Positions 16,241 through 23,313 of a stretch of DNA of 23,313 bases are shown here, in pieces. The position numbers were made by a program, and so were the translations under genes. A model generated the notes under the pieces. It saw nothing but the letters and a program-made list of their open reading frames with translations, did no database searches and had not been told where the DNA came from. Location of the stretch: assembly GCA_017964105.1 (NCBI GenBank), contig JAGCSP010000087.1:1-23313 (forward strand), in the 5' to 3' direction. The DNA comes from Clostridia bacterium (GTDB taxonomy: Bacteria; Bacillota; Clostridia; Christensenellales; UBA1242). Positions within the stretch are counted from its first letter, which is position 1. Every line of letters begins with the position of its first letter.

Positions 16241-18106
16241 CTATGCATTTTCTTCTACAGGTGCATTTTTGCTAAATTGACTATTGTACAATTCACTATA
16301 AAATCCATGCAATTTCATCAGTTCTTTGTGTGTACCTTGTTCTATTATGTCGCCATCTTTCATAACCAAAATCAAGTCGGCATTTTTAATGGTCGATAGG
16401 CGGTGTGCAATAATGAAGCTTGTTCTACCCACAGTTAATTCATCCATTGCTTTTTGAATCATTTCTTCTGTACGTGTATCCACGCTAGAAGTTGCTTCAT
16501 CTAATATTAGCATAGGTGCGTTTTCTATCATTGCACGTGCAATGGTTAGCAATTGTTTCTCTCCGGCGCTAAAACTTTCATCTTTTATGATGTAGTCATA
16601 GCTTCCTGGCATTGACTTAATTATGTGGTCAACATTTGCTGCGACACATGCGCGCTCAATCTCTTCATTTGTTGCACTAACATTTCCAAATGTAAGGTTT
16701 TCTTGTATCGTGCCCTCAAATAGCCATGTATCTTGCAACACCATTCCAAATAAACTGCGTAATTGTTGTCGTGTCATATCTTTAATATTTACACCATCAA
16801 TTACAATGTCGCCGCTATTAACTTCATAAAAGCGCATTAGTAGGTTTACAAGTGTGGTTTTACCAGCGCCAGTTGGACCAACTATTGCCACTTTTTGGCC
16901 AGGGAATACATGCTGATTGAAATTGTGAATAATTTCGTTGTCTTTTACATAGCCAAATGATACATTTTTAAATTCTACTTCACCCTTAAATATTTGGTCA
17001 AAGTAAGGTTTGTTACTCTCATCGCTTTCTTCTTTTTCATCTAATATTTCAAATATGCGCTCTGCTGCTGCCACAGTTGTTTGAATTGTGGTGCTCACAG
17101 AAGCAATTTGTGTAATGTTATCATTAAAATAACGAGAATAAGTAAAGAATGTTACAACTGTTGCTAAAAACACAGGATTGTTAATTGACATTATTCCGCC
17201 TATTACACATATAAATGCATACATAATATTTGATGTAATGGTCATTATTGGATGCATTATTCCACCTAGATAGTTTGCCTTAAAGTTTGCTGTGGCCAAA
17301 TTATTATTTATTACATCAAAAGTCTTTAGGTGTGCTTCTTCTGCGTTGAATACGCGTACCACGTTGTGTGCGCTATACACTTCTTCAATTTCGCCATTTA
17401 TTTCACCTAGGTACTTTTGTTGACGTATAAAGTATTTTTGTGAAATTTTTACTACAATTATTGTAAGAATCAGTGATATAGGTGTACTTGCTAGCGCAAT
17501 AAGTGCTAATTGCCACGAATTAACGAGCATCAAAATTATTGCACCTATAATAAGACCGGTAGATGAAATAATGGAACTTACAGATTCATTTAGTGAGTTG
17601 GTAAGGGTGTCCAAGTCATTTGTTACACGCGACAAAATGTCGCCTGTACTTGTGCTATCGAAATATTTAAGCGGCATTTTATTAATTTTTTGACCAATTT
17701 TATCACGCAAGTCCTTAGTGAGTTTTGTAGTAATGCCAGCCATAATATAACTTTGGAAAAAGTTGAGTAATGAACTTGCCACATATAACAGTATTAACCA
17801 AATGCCAATTTCGGCAATGTGTTTATAATTTATGCCAACTTGTTTGCCGTCAATGATCACATAGTGATTAAGAATTTCTTCACCCATCTTTTTAGTGACG
17901 TTTGGCCCTAAGATGTAAAACACGGTACCAGTTGCCGCAGCCATACATGCAAATAATATTAACCATCTATATGGTTTTAATGTGTGCATAAGCATGCCAA
18001 AAGATTTTTTAAAGTTCTTTGGTTTTTCTGCTACACCTCTGCCCATTGGCCCATGTCCGCGTGGTCTTGGAGGAGTAGGGTTGGAATTTTTATCTTGTTG
18101 TGCCAT
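16241..18106 (-). CDS. ABC exporter half-transporter, catalytic-site subunit (TMD-NBD)
   Basis: This 621-residue half-transporter is the second gene of a leftward operon. A short Pro/Gly/Arg-rich cytoplasmic tail (NPTPPRPRGHGPMGRG) precedes a six-helix exporter domain. The NBD has Walker A GPTGAGKT (410-417), a Q-loop in GMVLQDTWLF, intact Walker B glutamate (LILDEATSSVD) and H-loop histidine (IAHRLSTI). The signature deviates: FSAGEKQ. It is clearly paralogous to the product of 664-2643, sharing long stretches such as DTRTE, GRTSF and GDIIEQGTHKEL, and the same ending (LYNSQFSK). The start codon overlaps the upstream stop by one base (TAATG), with AGGAGG upstream, so translation is coupled. 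With its partner it should form a heterodimer with one functional ATP site. The substrate is unknown. Confidence 0.95.
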   Translation of the reverse strand: MAQQDKNSNPTPPRPRGHGPMGRGVAEKPKNFKKSFGMLMHTLKPYRWLILFACMAAATGTVFYILGPNVTKKMGEEILNHYVIIDGKQVGINYKHIAEIGIWLILLYVASSLLNFFQSYIMAGITTKLTKDLRDKIGQKINKMPLKYFDSTSTGDILSRVTNDLDTLTNSLNESVSSIISSTGLIIGAIILMLVNSWQLALIALASTPISLILTIIVVKISQKYFIRQQKYLGEINGEIEEVYSAHNVVRVFNAEEAHLKTFDVINNNLATANFKANYLGGIMHPIMTITSNIMYAFICVIGGIMSINNPVFLATVVTFFTYSRYFNDNITQIASVSTTIQTTVAAAERIFEILDEKEESDESNKPYFDQIFKGEVEFKNVSFGYVKDNEIIHNFNQHVFPGQKVAIVGPTGAGKTTLVNLLMRFYEVNSGDIVIDGVNIKDMTRQQLRSLFGMVLQDTWLFEGTIQENLTFGNVSATNEEIERACVAANVDHIIKSMPGSYDYIIKDESFSAGEKQLLTIARAMIENAPMLILDEATSSVDTRTEEMIQKAMDELTVGRTSFIIAHRLSTIKNADLILVMKDGDIIEQGTHKELMKLHGFYSELYNSQFSKNAPVEENA

Positions 18107-19830
18107 TACTCTAATTCCTCCTTTGATAATTGTGATAGTGCTATTTCTTTGTATACCTTACAGTTTTTAAGTAACTCTTTGTGTTTTCCAAGTCCTACAA
18201 TTTCGCCTTTATCAAGAACAACTATTTTATCTGCATCCATTATTGTGCCAATGCGTTGTGCAACAATTAGGGTGGTGCTATCTTGTGTCACTGTTTTTAG
18301 TTTTTCTCTTAGGGCTCTATCTGTTTTGTAATCAAGAGCAGAAAAACTATCGTCAAATATATAAAACTCAGGGTTACCAACTATTGCACGCGCAATAGAC
18401 AATCTTTGGCGTTGTCCACCAGACACATTGTATCCACCCTGTGCTAGTTGGTATTCAAGGCCGCTCTCAAGATCATACACAAAGTTTGCTTGGGCTATGT
18501 CTAATGCCTTAGCAATTTCTTCGTCAGTTGCATCACGTTTACCATACAAAATGTTTTCTTTAATTGTGCCCTTAAACAATAGTGCTTTTTGTGGTACAAA
18601 TCCAAGTTTTTCGTATAGTGTGGCCAGTTTATAATCTTTTACGTTTACTCCATCTATTATTATTTCGCCATCTGTCACGTCATAAAAGCGCGGAATCAAA
18701 TTGATTAAAGTAGATTTACCACTACCAGTTGATCCAATAAATGCCACAGTTTCGCCCTTTTTAATTGTCAAATTGATATTTTTAAGCAAACATTCCTCAG
18801 ATCCAGGATATGCAAAACTCACATTTTTAAATTCAATTTTGCCTAGTCGCTCTGTGCTTTCAACTACGCCGTCCACAATTTTATTTTGTGTGGACAATAT
18901 TTCTGTAATACGTTTTGCACTTGTTGCACCTCTTGGTAACATGATAAATAAAATTGATATTATCATAAAACTCATAAGTATGTGCATGCTGTATTGTGTA
19001 AATACTGTTAAATCTTGATATCCTACAATGTTTTTACCTACTAAATATGCGCCAATCCAGAATATTGCGATATACATACCGTTCATAATTAAGTTCATTG
19101 AAGGACTCATAATTGCAGTTGTTCTACTTACAAATAAACGTGTTTTGGTTAAATCATCATTTGCATTTTCAAATTTATCCAATTCTATTTGTTCTGCGTT
19201 ATATGCACGTACAACTCTAAGGCCGGTAATATTTTCACGTGTAACAAGATTTATTCTGTCTGTTTTTTGCTGAATTTCAGTAAATTTTGGAACAACCACA
19301 AAATACATTACAATTAGTAATGCAAACATAATTGCTAGTGCCACTGCGGTTACCCATGAAAGTGTTAAATTTACATTTACCACATTGATAAGTGAGAATA
19401 CCGCCATTGATGGAGCGCGCACAGCCATACGCATTGCCATAAATAAGGTTTGAGAAATTTGGGTAATGTCATTCGTAGAACGTGTAATTAAGCTAGCAGT
19501 GCTAAATCTATTGATCTCTTCCATTGAAAATGAATTCACCTTAGCAAACATTTCTCTGCGTAGTCGTTTTGCAATGTGTGTAGAAGTATATGATGCCACC
19601 ACGTTAGATACAAAGTTCACACCAAATGCACCTACTGCAAGGCCAATCATTTTGCCTGCTATTTGCCACAAACCTTGTGTGGTTGCAGTGCCGCTAGTAA
19701 TGAGACCAACAAGCGAGCCTGTGCATTTAATTATTTCCATGTCTAGCCACGAATTAAAAACCACTAGGCCCATTGCTACCAAGGCAAATAACCATTCTAT
19801 TCCTTTGATATTTTTAATTAATTTAATCAT
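18106..19830 (-). CDS. ABC exporter half-transporter, degenerate-site subunit (TMD-NBD)
   Basis: This 574-residue half-transporter is the first gene of the operon. The six-helix membrane domain starts at about residue 12. The NBD has Walker A GSTGSGKS (366-373), a Q-loop in GFVPQKALLF, and a canonical signature VSGGQRQ. Walker B ends D-D (YIFDDSFSALD) in place of D-E, and the H-loop histidine is Gln (VAQRIGTI). It is thus the non-catalytic partner, paralogous to the truncated protein at 1-651 (shared IPRFYDVT and DATDEEI). No strong Shine-Dalgarno precedes the ATG; GAGTG about 8 nt upstream is the best candidate. A promoter is visible at 19881-19910. No regulator gene of the MarR type accompanies this operon in the window. 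Confidence 0.94.
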   Translation of the reverse strand: MIKLIKNIKGIEWLFALVAMGLVVFNSWLDMEIIKCTGSLVGLITSGTATTQGLWQIAGKMIGLAVGAFGVNFVSNVVASYTSTHIAKRLRREMFAKVNSFSMEEINRFSTASLITRSTNDITQISQTLFMAMRMAVRAPSMAVFSLINVVNVNLTLSWVTAVALAIMFALLIVMYFVVVPKFTEIQQKTDRINLVTRENITGLRVVRAYNAEQIELDKFENANDDLTKTRLFVSRTTAIMSPSMNLIMNGMYIAIFWIGAYLVGKNIVGYQDLTVFTQYSMHILMSFMIISILFIMLPRGATSAKRITEILSTQNKIVDGVVESTERLGKIEFKNVSFAYPGSEECLLKNINLTIKKGETVAFIGSTGSGKSTLINLIPRFYDVTDGEIIIDGVNVKDYKLATLYEKLGFVPQKALLFKGTIKENILYGKRDATDEEIAKALDIAQANFVYDLESGLEYQLAQGGYNVSGGQRQRLSIARAIVGNPEFYIFDDSFSALDYKTDRALREKLKTVTQDSTTLIVAQRIGTIMDADKIVVLDKGEIVGLGKHKELLKNCKVYKEIALSQLSKEELE

Positions 19831-19880
19831 TTATATTCACTCGCACTTTTATAATTTTATATTTTATATAACAATTATAA

Positions 19881-19910
19881 ATTGTATGCGAAAATCATGT
19901 AATTTGTCAA
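19881..19910 (-). promoter_or_regulatory. Promoter of the leftward ABC operon
   Basis: On the minus strand a perfect -35 TTGACA (19905-19910), an 18-bp spacer and TACAAT (19881-19886). The leader is about 45 nt and AT-rich, with no obvious structure. Confidence 0.6.
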
Positions 19911-19998
19911 ACGATAAATAGCGTTAATTAATTTGTCACCCAAATAAATAGGTTATACATATAAATCATAATGTAATTAATGTGATAATTTATTTTTA

Positions 19999-20027
19999 TT
20001 GCACAATAATGGTAGTTTTGATATAAT
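19999..20027 (+). promoter_or_regulatory. Promoter of the MacB-like gene
   Basis: TTGCAC (19999-20004), 17-bp spacer, TATAAT (20022-20027) preceded by TGA (extended -10). The leader is about 17 nt and contains AGGTGA before the ATG at 20051. It is divergent from the promoter at 19881-19910. Confidence 0.7.
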
Positions 20028-20050
20028 AGGGTCATTGAATAGGTGAAATT

Positions 20051-22729
20051 ATGTTAGAATTAAAAAACATTAAAAAAGATTATGATATGGCGGACACAAA
20101 AGTTCATGCACTAAAAGGTGTGAGCTTGTCTTTTCGTGAGAGTGAATTTGTATCCATCCTTGGACCATCTGGTTGTGGTAAAACCACACTCTTAAATATA
20201 ATTGGTGGCCTAGATAGATACACTTCTGGTGACTTAATAATAAATGGCGTATCCACTAAGGAATATAAGGATAAAGATTGGGACACATATCGCAACCATT
20301 CCATCGGCTTTGTGTTCCAAAGCTATAACCTTATTCCACATCAAACAGTGCTTGAAAACGTGGAACTTGCACTTACTCTTTCTGGTATTAGTAAAACAGA
20401 AAGAATGGAACGTGCCACAAAAGTACTAGAACAAGTTGGTCTTGGAGATAAATTGAATAGCAAGCCAAATCAACTTAGTGGTGGTCAAATGCAAAGGGTT
20501 GCCATAGCGCGTGCACTTGTGAATAATCCTGATATTATTCTTGCTGACGAGCCAACAGGTGCCCTAGATACAGGTTCATCTGTACAAATTATGGAAATAC
20601 TAAAAGAGATTAGCAAAGAAAAGCTAATAATCATGGTAACTCACAATCCAGAATTAGCAGAGAAGTATTCCACTCGTATTGTAAAATTGCTTGATGGCGA
20701 ACTCACTTCAGATAGCAAGCCATATAATTCAACCAAAAAGGCAGAAAAGAAAACTGACAAAGGCAAAAAGAAGAGAATGAGCTTTTTTACTGCACTTAGT
20801 TTGTCTTTTAAAAATCTGCTTACCAAAAAAGCACGCACCACACTTGTGATGTTTGCGGGATCAATTGGTATTATTGGTATTGCGTTAATACTTGCAATAT
20901 CAAGTGGATTTAATACGTATGTAAATAAAATGCAGCAAGATACACTTTCAAATTATCCAATACAAATTCAATCCAAGTCGGTTGACTTTACGTCTGTTAT
21001 TCAAAGCATGTTTATGAATAACGACACAAGTAGCAGTGTTGACCACAACAAAGATGGAATTTATCCAAAAGAAAATATTTCTGGTATTATCAACTCTGTT
21101 GGCGATAGCAGTAGCACAAACAACCTAAATAAATTCTATGCATATTTAGAAGAGCACAAAAGAGAACTTGCTCCATATATCAATGGTATTCAATATAGTT
21201 ACAATTTAGCGCTCACAGAAGGGACGAGTGCGAACACAATTGTTTCTGCTAGCGACACCATAATGCAAATGATAGAACAATATGCAGTGCTATATGTTCG
21301 TCACAATGCAGGCCTTGATTATGAGAAGATTGGCGATAGTTACAAACTAATTGGTGATCCTAACATTGTTGTGGAAGGAACGCCTGAATATGACAAATTC
21401 ACTACATTTTTTGCCAAATACTCACCAGATTTAGATGTAATTAAGAATCAACTTATCCTAAACCCTGAGCACACAGTAACACTAAATCAAACTAGTATAC
21501 TATACTTATCTTTCAAAGTTATTGGTGTAAGCTTTAGTGGTGGTGGTATGGGTGGCATGAGTTTCAATAGTCGTAATATTTTCAATGAAATGATTGACAA
21601 CTCAGTGTTACTAAATAGCCAATACACACTTGTTGGCGAAAATAGTAGGTGGGCATCTAGTGGCAACGAGGCAATGATTGTGCTAGATAAAAATAGCGAA
21701 CTAGACGACTATGTGTTGTATGCCTTGGGCCTACTTAGCGAAGAACAAGTGGATTCCATTTTAAATGGATTAATTGAAAAAGATAAGCACCCACTAAAAA
21801 TTGATGTGGATAGCGTGGTGCTAGGCAAAGAATTCAAAGTGCTAGATAGCATGGATTTCTACTATGACGAAAATGGTGACTTGCTTATAGATGGCGAGGG
21901 CAACCCATACAGTTTTAACGATTTAAAAGCAACTGATAAAGAAAAATACGCTGCGTGCCTTACTGCTGCATTTGAACGCACACCAAACAAAGTGAAAATT
22001 GTTGGTGTGGCACGATTGAAAGACACAAGTGAGTCTGGCTCACTATCCACTGGTGTTGGCTACCTAAAAGATTTTACTGACACCATGATTGAATATCATA
22101 ACAACGCAGTAGATGTTGTGTTTGCGGGCGATGAAGATAGAGATATTCTAAAAATTGACAAAAACACACCATCAAGCATTCAAATTTATGTGAACAAATT
22201 TGAGTCTAAGCAAAACATTAAAGATTTCATAAACAAATATAATGATCAAGCGGAAAAAGAAGATAGAATTACATACACAGATTACATAGACCTTATTATG
22301 AGCACAGTATCTGTTATTATCACTGCTATCACATATGTGCTTATTGCATTTGTGTCCGTATCACTAATTGTAAGCAGTATTATGATTGCCGTAATCACAT
22401 ACATTTCTGTGATAGAGCGCATCAAAGAAATTGGCGTACTTCGTGCAATTGGCGCATCCAAGCGCGACGTGAAACACGTGTTCACAGCAGAAAGTTTCAT
22501 TATTGGTCTTGGCGCTGGCTTACTTGGCGTGGGCATATCACTTCTTCTCACACTTCCTATTAACCTTGTGCTCCGTCATTACACACAAATTTCCGGCCTT
22601 GCAAACTTGCCATGGCTTGGTGCAATAATTCTTGTTGCAATTAGTGTGGTGCTAACCCTTGTGGCTGGCTTAATCCCTGCACGTATGGCAGCAAAGAAAG
22701 ACCCAGTGGAAGCACTCCGTAGTGAGTAA
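20051..22729 (+). CDS. MacB-like ABC transporter, ATPase fused to FtsX-type permease
   Basis: This 892-residue single-chain type VII transporter half has an N-terminal ATPase of the LolD/MacB class. Walker A is GPSGCGKT (38-45), the signature LSGGQMQR starts at 142, Walker B has D166-E167 (LADEPTGALDT), and H198 is in VTHNPE. A lysine-rich linker follows. Helix 1 is at about 264-285, then a large extracytoplasmic region (about 286-740), then three helices at about 750-785, 815-840 and 854-878. The C-terminal DPVEALRSE is typical of FtsX permeases. Such proteins act mechanically, using ATP in the cytoplasm to move an outer domain. Gram-positive relatives export or sense peptides or antibiotics, or act on the wall. 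In many Gram-positives ATPase and permease are separate genes; here they are fused. No separate adaptor or two-component system is adjacent. AGGTGA five bases upstream supports the start. Confidence 0.92.
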   Translation: MLELKNIKKDYDMADTKVHALKGVSLSFRESEFVSILGPSGCGKTTLLNIIGGLDRYTSGDLIINGVSTKEYKDKDWDTYRNHSIGFVFQSYNLIPHQTVLENVELALTLSGISKTERMERATKVLEQVGLGDKLNSKPNQLSGGQMQRVAIARALVNNPDIILADEPTGALDTGSSVQIMEILKEISKEKLIIMVTHNPELAEKYSTRIVKLLDGELTSDSKPYNSTKKAEKKTDKGKKKRMSFFTALSLSFKNLLTKKARTTLVMFAGSIGIIGIALILAISSGFNTYVNKMQQDTLSNYPIQIQSKSVDFTSVIQSMFMNNDTSSSVDHNKDGIYPKENISGIINSVGDSSSTNNLNKFYAYLEEHKRELAPYINGIQYSYNLALTEGTSANTIVSASDTIMQMIEQYAVLYVRHNAGLDYEKIGDSYKLIGDPNIVVEGTPEYDKFTTFFAKYSPDLDVIKNQLILNPEHTVTLNQTSILYLSFKVIGVSFSGGGMGGMSFNSRNIFNEMIDNSVLLNSQYTLVGENSRWASSGNEAMIVLDKNSELDDYVLYALGLLSEEQVDSILNGLIEKDKHPLKIDVDSVVLGKEFKVLDSMDFYYDENGDLLIDGEGNPYSFNDLKATDKEKYAACLTAAFERTPNKVKIVGVARLKDTSESGSLSTGVGYLKDFTDTMIEYHNNAVDVVFAGDEDRDILKIDKNTPSSIQIYVNKFESKQNIKDFINKYNDQAEKEDRITYTDYIDLIMSTVSVIITAITYVLIAFVSVSLIVSSIMIAVITYISVIERIKEIGVLRAIGASKRDVKHVFTAESFIIGLGAGLLGVGISLLLTLPINLVLRHYTQISGLANLPWLGAIILVAISVVLTLVAGLIPARMAAKKDPVEALRSE

Positions 22730-22751
22730 TAACATTTACTAAAATGCATAC

Positions 22752-22779
22752 AAAAAGCACTGCCAACGCAGTGCTTTTT
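22752..22779 (+). terminator. Terminator of the MacB-like gene
   Basis: The 12-bp stem AAAAAGCACTGC (22752-22763) / GCAGTGCTTTTT (22768-22779) has a 4-nt loop CAAC. Both arms carry A or T tracts, so it may act in both directions. Confidence 0.92.
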
Positions 22780-22789
22780 CATTCCTATT

Positions 22790-22849
22790 TTATTTTTGTA
22801 CAAAATAACAAAACACACTAAATATAGCCACATTATTTTTGTACAAAAT
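22790..22849. repeat. Two copies of a 17-bp element with palindromic core TTTTGTACAAAA
   Basis: TTATTTTTGTACAAAAT occurs at 22790-22806 and again at 22833-22849. The offset of 43 bp is about four helical turns. The 12-bp core TTTTGTACAAAA is a perfect palindrome. The second copy overlaps a possible -35 box (TTGTAC 22839-22844). This fits a pair of binding sites for a dimeric repressor, but no regulator is known. Confidence 0.55.
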
Positions 22850-22867
22850 TATTTTATTGTTTATATC
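22839..22867 (+). promoter_or_regulatory. Candidate promoter for a small RNA
   Basis: TTGTAC (22839-22844), 17-bp spacer, TATATC (22862-22867). The match is moderate, and it lies about 70 bp ahead of a terminator with no ORF between them. Confidence 0.3.
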
Positions 22868-22873
22868 GTTTCA

Positions 22874-22968
22874 CATAATTACCTACTCGGCGAACTCTTT
22901 TCAAAGTGTTCACCATTAGGCTCCACAATGCCCATAAACACTAGCAAAAACGCTAGTGTTTTTTTATA
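22874..22968 (+). ncRNA. Candidate small RNA of about 95 nt ending in an intrinsic terminator
   Basis: A terminator hairpin AAACACTAGC (22936-22945) / GCTAGTGTTT (22952-22961) with a long T-run has no gene in front of it on the plus strand, and the previous gene already has its own terminator. A possible promoter sits at 22839-22867. AGTGTT at 22905-22910 could pair with AACACT at 22937-22942, competing with the terminator stem. No known RNA family is recognised. Confidence 0.35.
22936..22968 (+). terminator. Orphan intrinsic terminator
   Basis: A 10-bp stem AAACACTAGC / GCTAGTGTTT with loop AAAAAC is followed by a T-run on the plus strand. Read on the minus strand the tail is poor (TTTATG), so it points rightward. 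Confidence 0.75.
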
Positions 22969-23086
22969 GGTTGCAGAAAATAGATGGTTTTGCAACCTAC
23001 TGCAACCTACGAGCCTATTTTGGCAGTTTTTCTGCTGCCTAAATCGTTCCGAAACTAGCAAATTTTGCCTAGTTCTATCTATTTTC
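22967..23086. repeat. Nested inverted and tandem repeats, possible RNA fold
   Basis: TGCAACCTAC is duplicated in perfect tandem (22991-23000 and 23001-23010). TAGGTTGCAG (22967-22976) can pair with either copy. GAAAATAGAT (22976-22985) is complementary to ATCTATTTTC (23077-23086), closing a 10-bp long-range helix. Inside it are a GGCAG / CTGCC hairpin (about 23022-23039) and an AACTAG / CTAGTT hairpin (about 23053-23074). Confidence 0.5.
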
Positions 23087-23109
23087 CCTGACAATTTTTG
23101 TCGAATGTA

Positions 23110-23137
23110 TGGAAAATTACAAGATTTATGGTATAAT
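23110..23137 (+). promoter_or_regulatory. Extended -10 promoter of the last, leaderless ORF
   Basis: TATAAT (23132-23137) is preceded by TGG (extended -10). The -35 is weak (TGGAAA, 23110-23115, 16-bp spacer). Six bases separate the -10 box from ATG 23144, exactly as at 15506-15513. Confidence 0.55.
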
Positions 23138-23143
23138 GAAGGC

Positions 23144-23313
23144 ATGGAGTACCAATTTAAGGCGTATAAGGAGAATTTATCAAATTCTTCGTGTGTGATT
23201 TTTATTGATTATGATGTATGTGACGAATTAACTCAATTTATTGACCGCCACTTTGTTTCTATTTGTGCAGGTAATACTAGTAGCCCATTGAATGTAGTTA
23301 AAGAAAATATAAA
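23144..23313 (+). CDS. Hypothetical protein, partial (3' end outside window)
   Basis: An ORF of 56 complete codons runs open to the window edge, starting MEYQFKAYKENLSNSS and continuing through CVIFIDYDVCDELTQFIDRH. The product is not recognised. The start is supported by an extended -10 box six bases upstream; there is no Shine-Dalgarno, so translation would be leaderless. The sequence has no signal peptide or membrane helix in the visible part, and codon use resembles its neighbours. Too little is present to suggest a function. Confidence 0.6.
   Translation, partial: MEYQFKAYKENLSNSSCVIFIDYDVCDELTQFIDRHFVSICAGNTSSPLNVVKENI

Larger units (their letters stand above)
22730..23143. other. Structured intergenic region without a convincing gene
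   Basis: This 414-bp stretch holds the MacB-gene terminator, two copies of a 17-bp element with a 12-bp palindrome, a second terminator hairpin at 22936-22968, and a dense set of inverted repeats between 22967 and 23090. It ends with the promoter of the next gene. A minus-strand ORF of 88 codons (22879-23145) exists but has no ribosome-binding site, cuts through the hairpins and overlaps the next promoter, so it is not called. Base composition from about 22880 to 23060 is less AT-rich than other intergenic DNA here. Confidence 0.6.

Noticed and set aside
1..19830. Invertible segment bounded by the two inverted ABC operons
   Set aside because: The paralogues are similar in protein but clearly diverged in DNA, so efficient homologous inversion is unlikely, and no recombinase is present.
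22991..23010. CRISPR-like repeat
   Set aside because: There are only two 10-bp units, directly adjacent with no spacers, and no cas genes nearby.
22879..23145. Minus-strand ORF of 88 codons
   Set aside because: It has no ribosome-binding site, runs through several hairpins and a terminator, and overlaps the promoter and start of the next gene. Its translation resembles no known protein that I can support.

Overview
The window is AT-rich bacterial chromosome, judged by eye at roughly one third G+C. It has standard-code genes, Gram-positive style ribosome-binding sites (AGGAGG, AAGGTG, GGAG), sigma-A promoters with extended -10 boxes (TGnTATAAT) and compact intrinsic terminators. The gene content (YbxB-type methyltransferase, TrmL, SipW-type signal peptidase, paired ABC exporters, a very large lipoprotein) suggests a low-GC Firmicutes/Bacillota relative, perhaps an uncultured Clostridia-type gut organism. 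I cannot place it more precisely. No rRNA, tRNA, CRISPR array or insertion sequence is visible.

Layout. Positions 1-2643 hold the end of one half-transporter gene and a complete second one, forming a heterodimeric ABC exporter. A bidirectional terminator separates them from two leftward genes: a small three-helix membrane protein and the tRNA methyltransferase trmL. Positions 3833-12670 are one gene of about 2945 codons. It encodes a lipoprotein with an Ig-like N-terminal region, about 23 divergent fibronectin-III-like modules and a C-terminal GLUG-type repeat domain. A SipW-like signal peptidase, cysS with a small membrane-anchored orphan, and an RsmC/YbxB-like methyltransferase follow, each transcription unit with a recognisable promoter and terminator. 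Positions 16241-19830 hold a second, leftward heterodimeric ABC exporter operon, paralogous to the first. Positions 20051-22729 encode a MacB-like ATPase-permease fusion. The 414 bp from 22730 to 23143 have no convincing gene but are dense in palindromes, tandem repeats and hairpins, including a candidate small RNA with its own terminator. The window ends in a new partial ORF that appears to be leaderless.

How the parts relate. Both half-transporter pairs show the same division of labour: one NBD has a degenerate Walker B and H-loop but a good signature, and its partner has the reverse. This marks them as asymmetric type IV exporters. The giant lipoprotein is the main surface feature and probably a wall-spanning adhesin or recognition fibre. 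The neighbouring SipW-like peptidase is a secretion function but need not act on it, because the giant carries a lipobox (signal peptidase II substrate). The remaining genes are housekeeping (tRNA charging and tRNA/rRNA modification). The features most worth following up are the giant protein, the structured intergenic region at the right end, and a recurring promoter-to-ATG spacing that predicts leaderless mRNAs.
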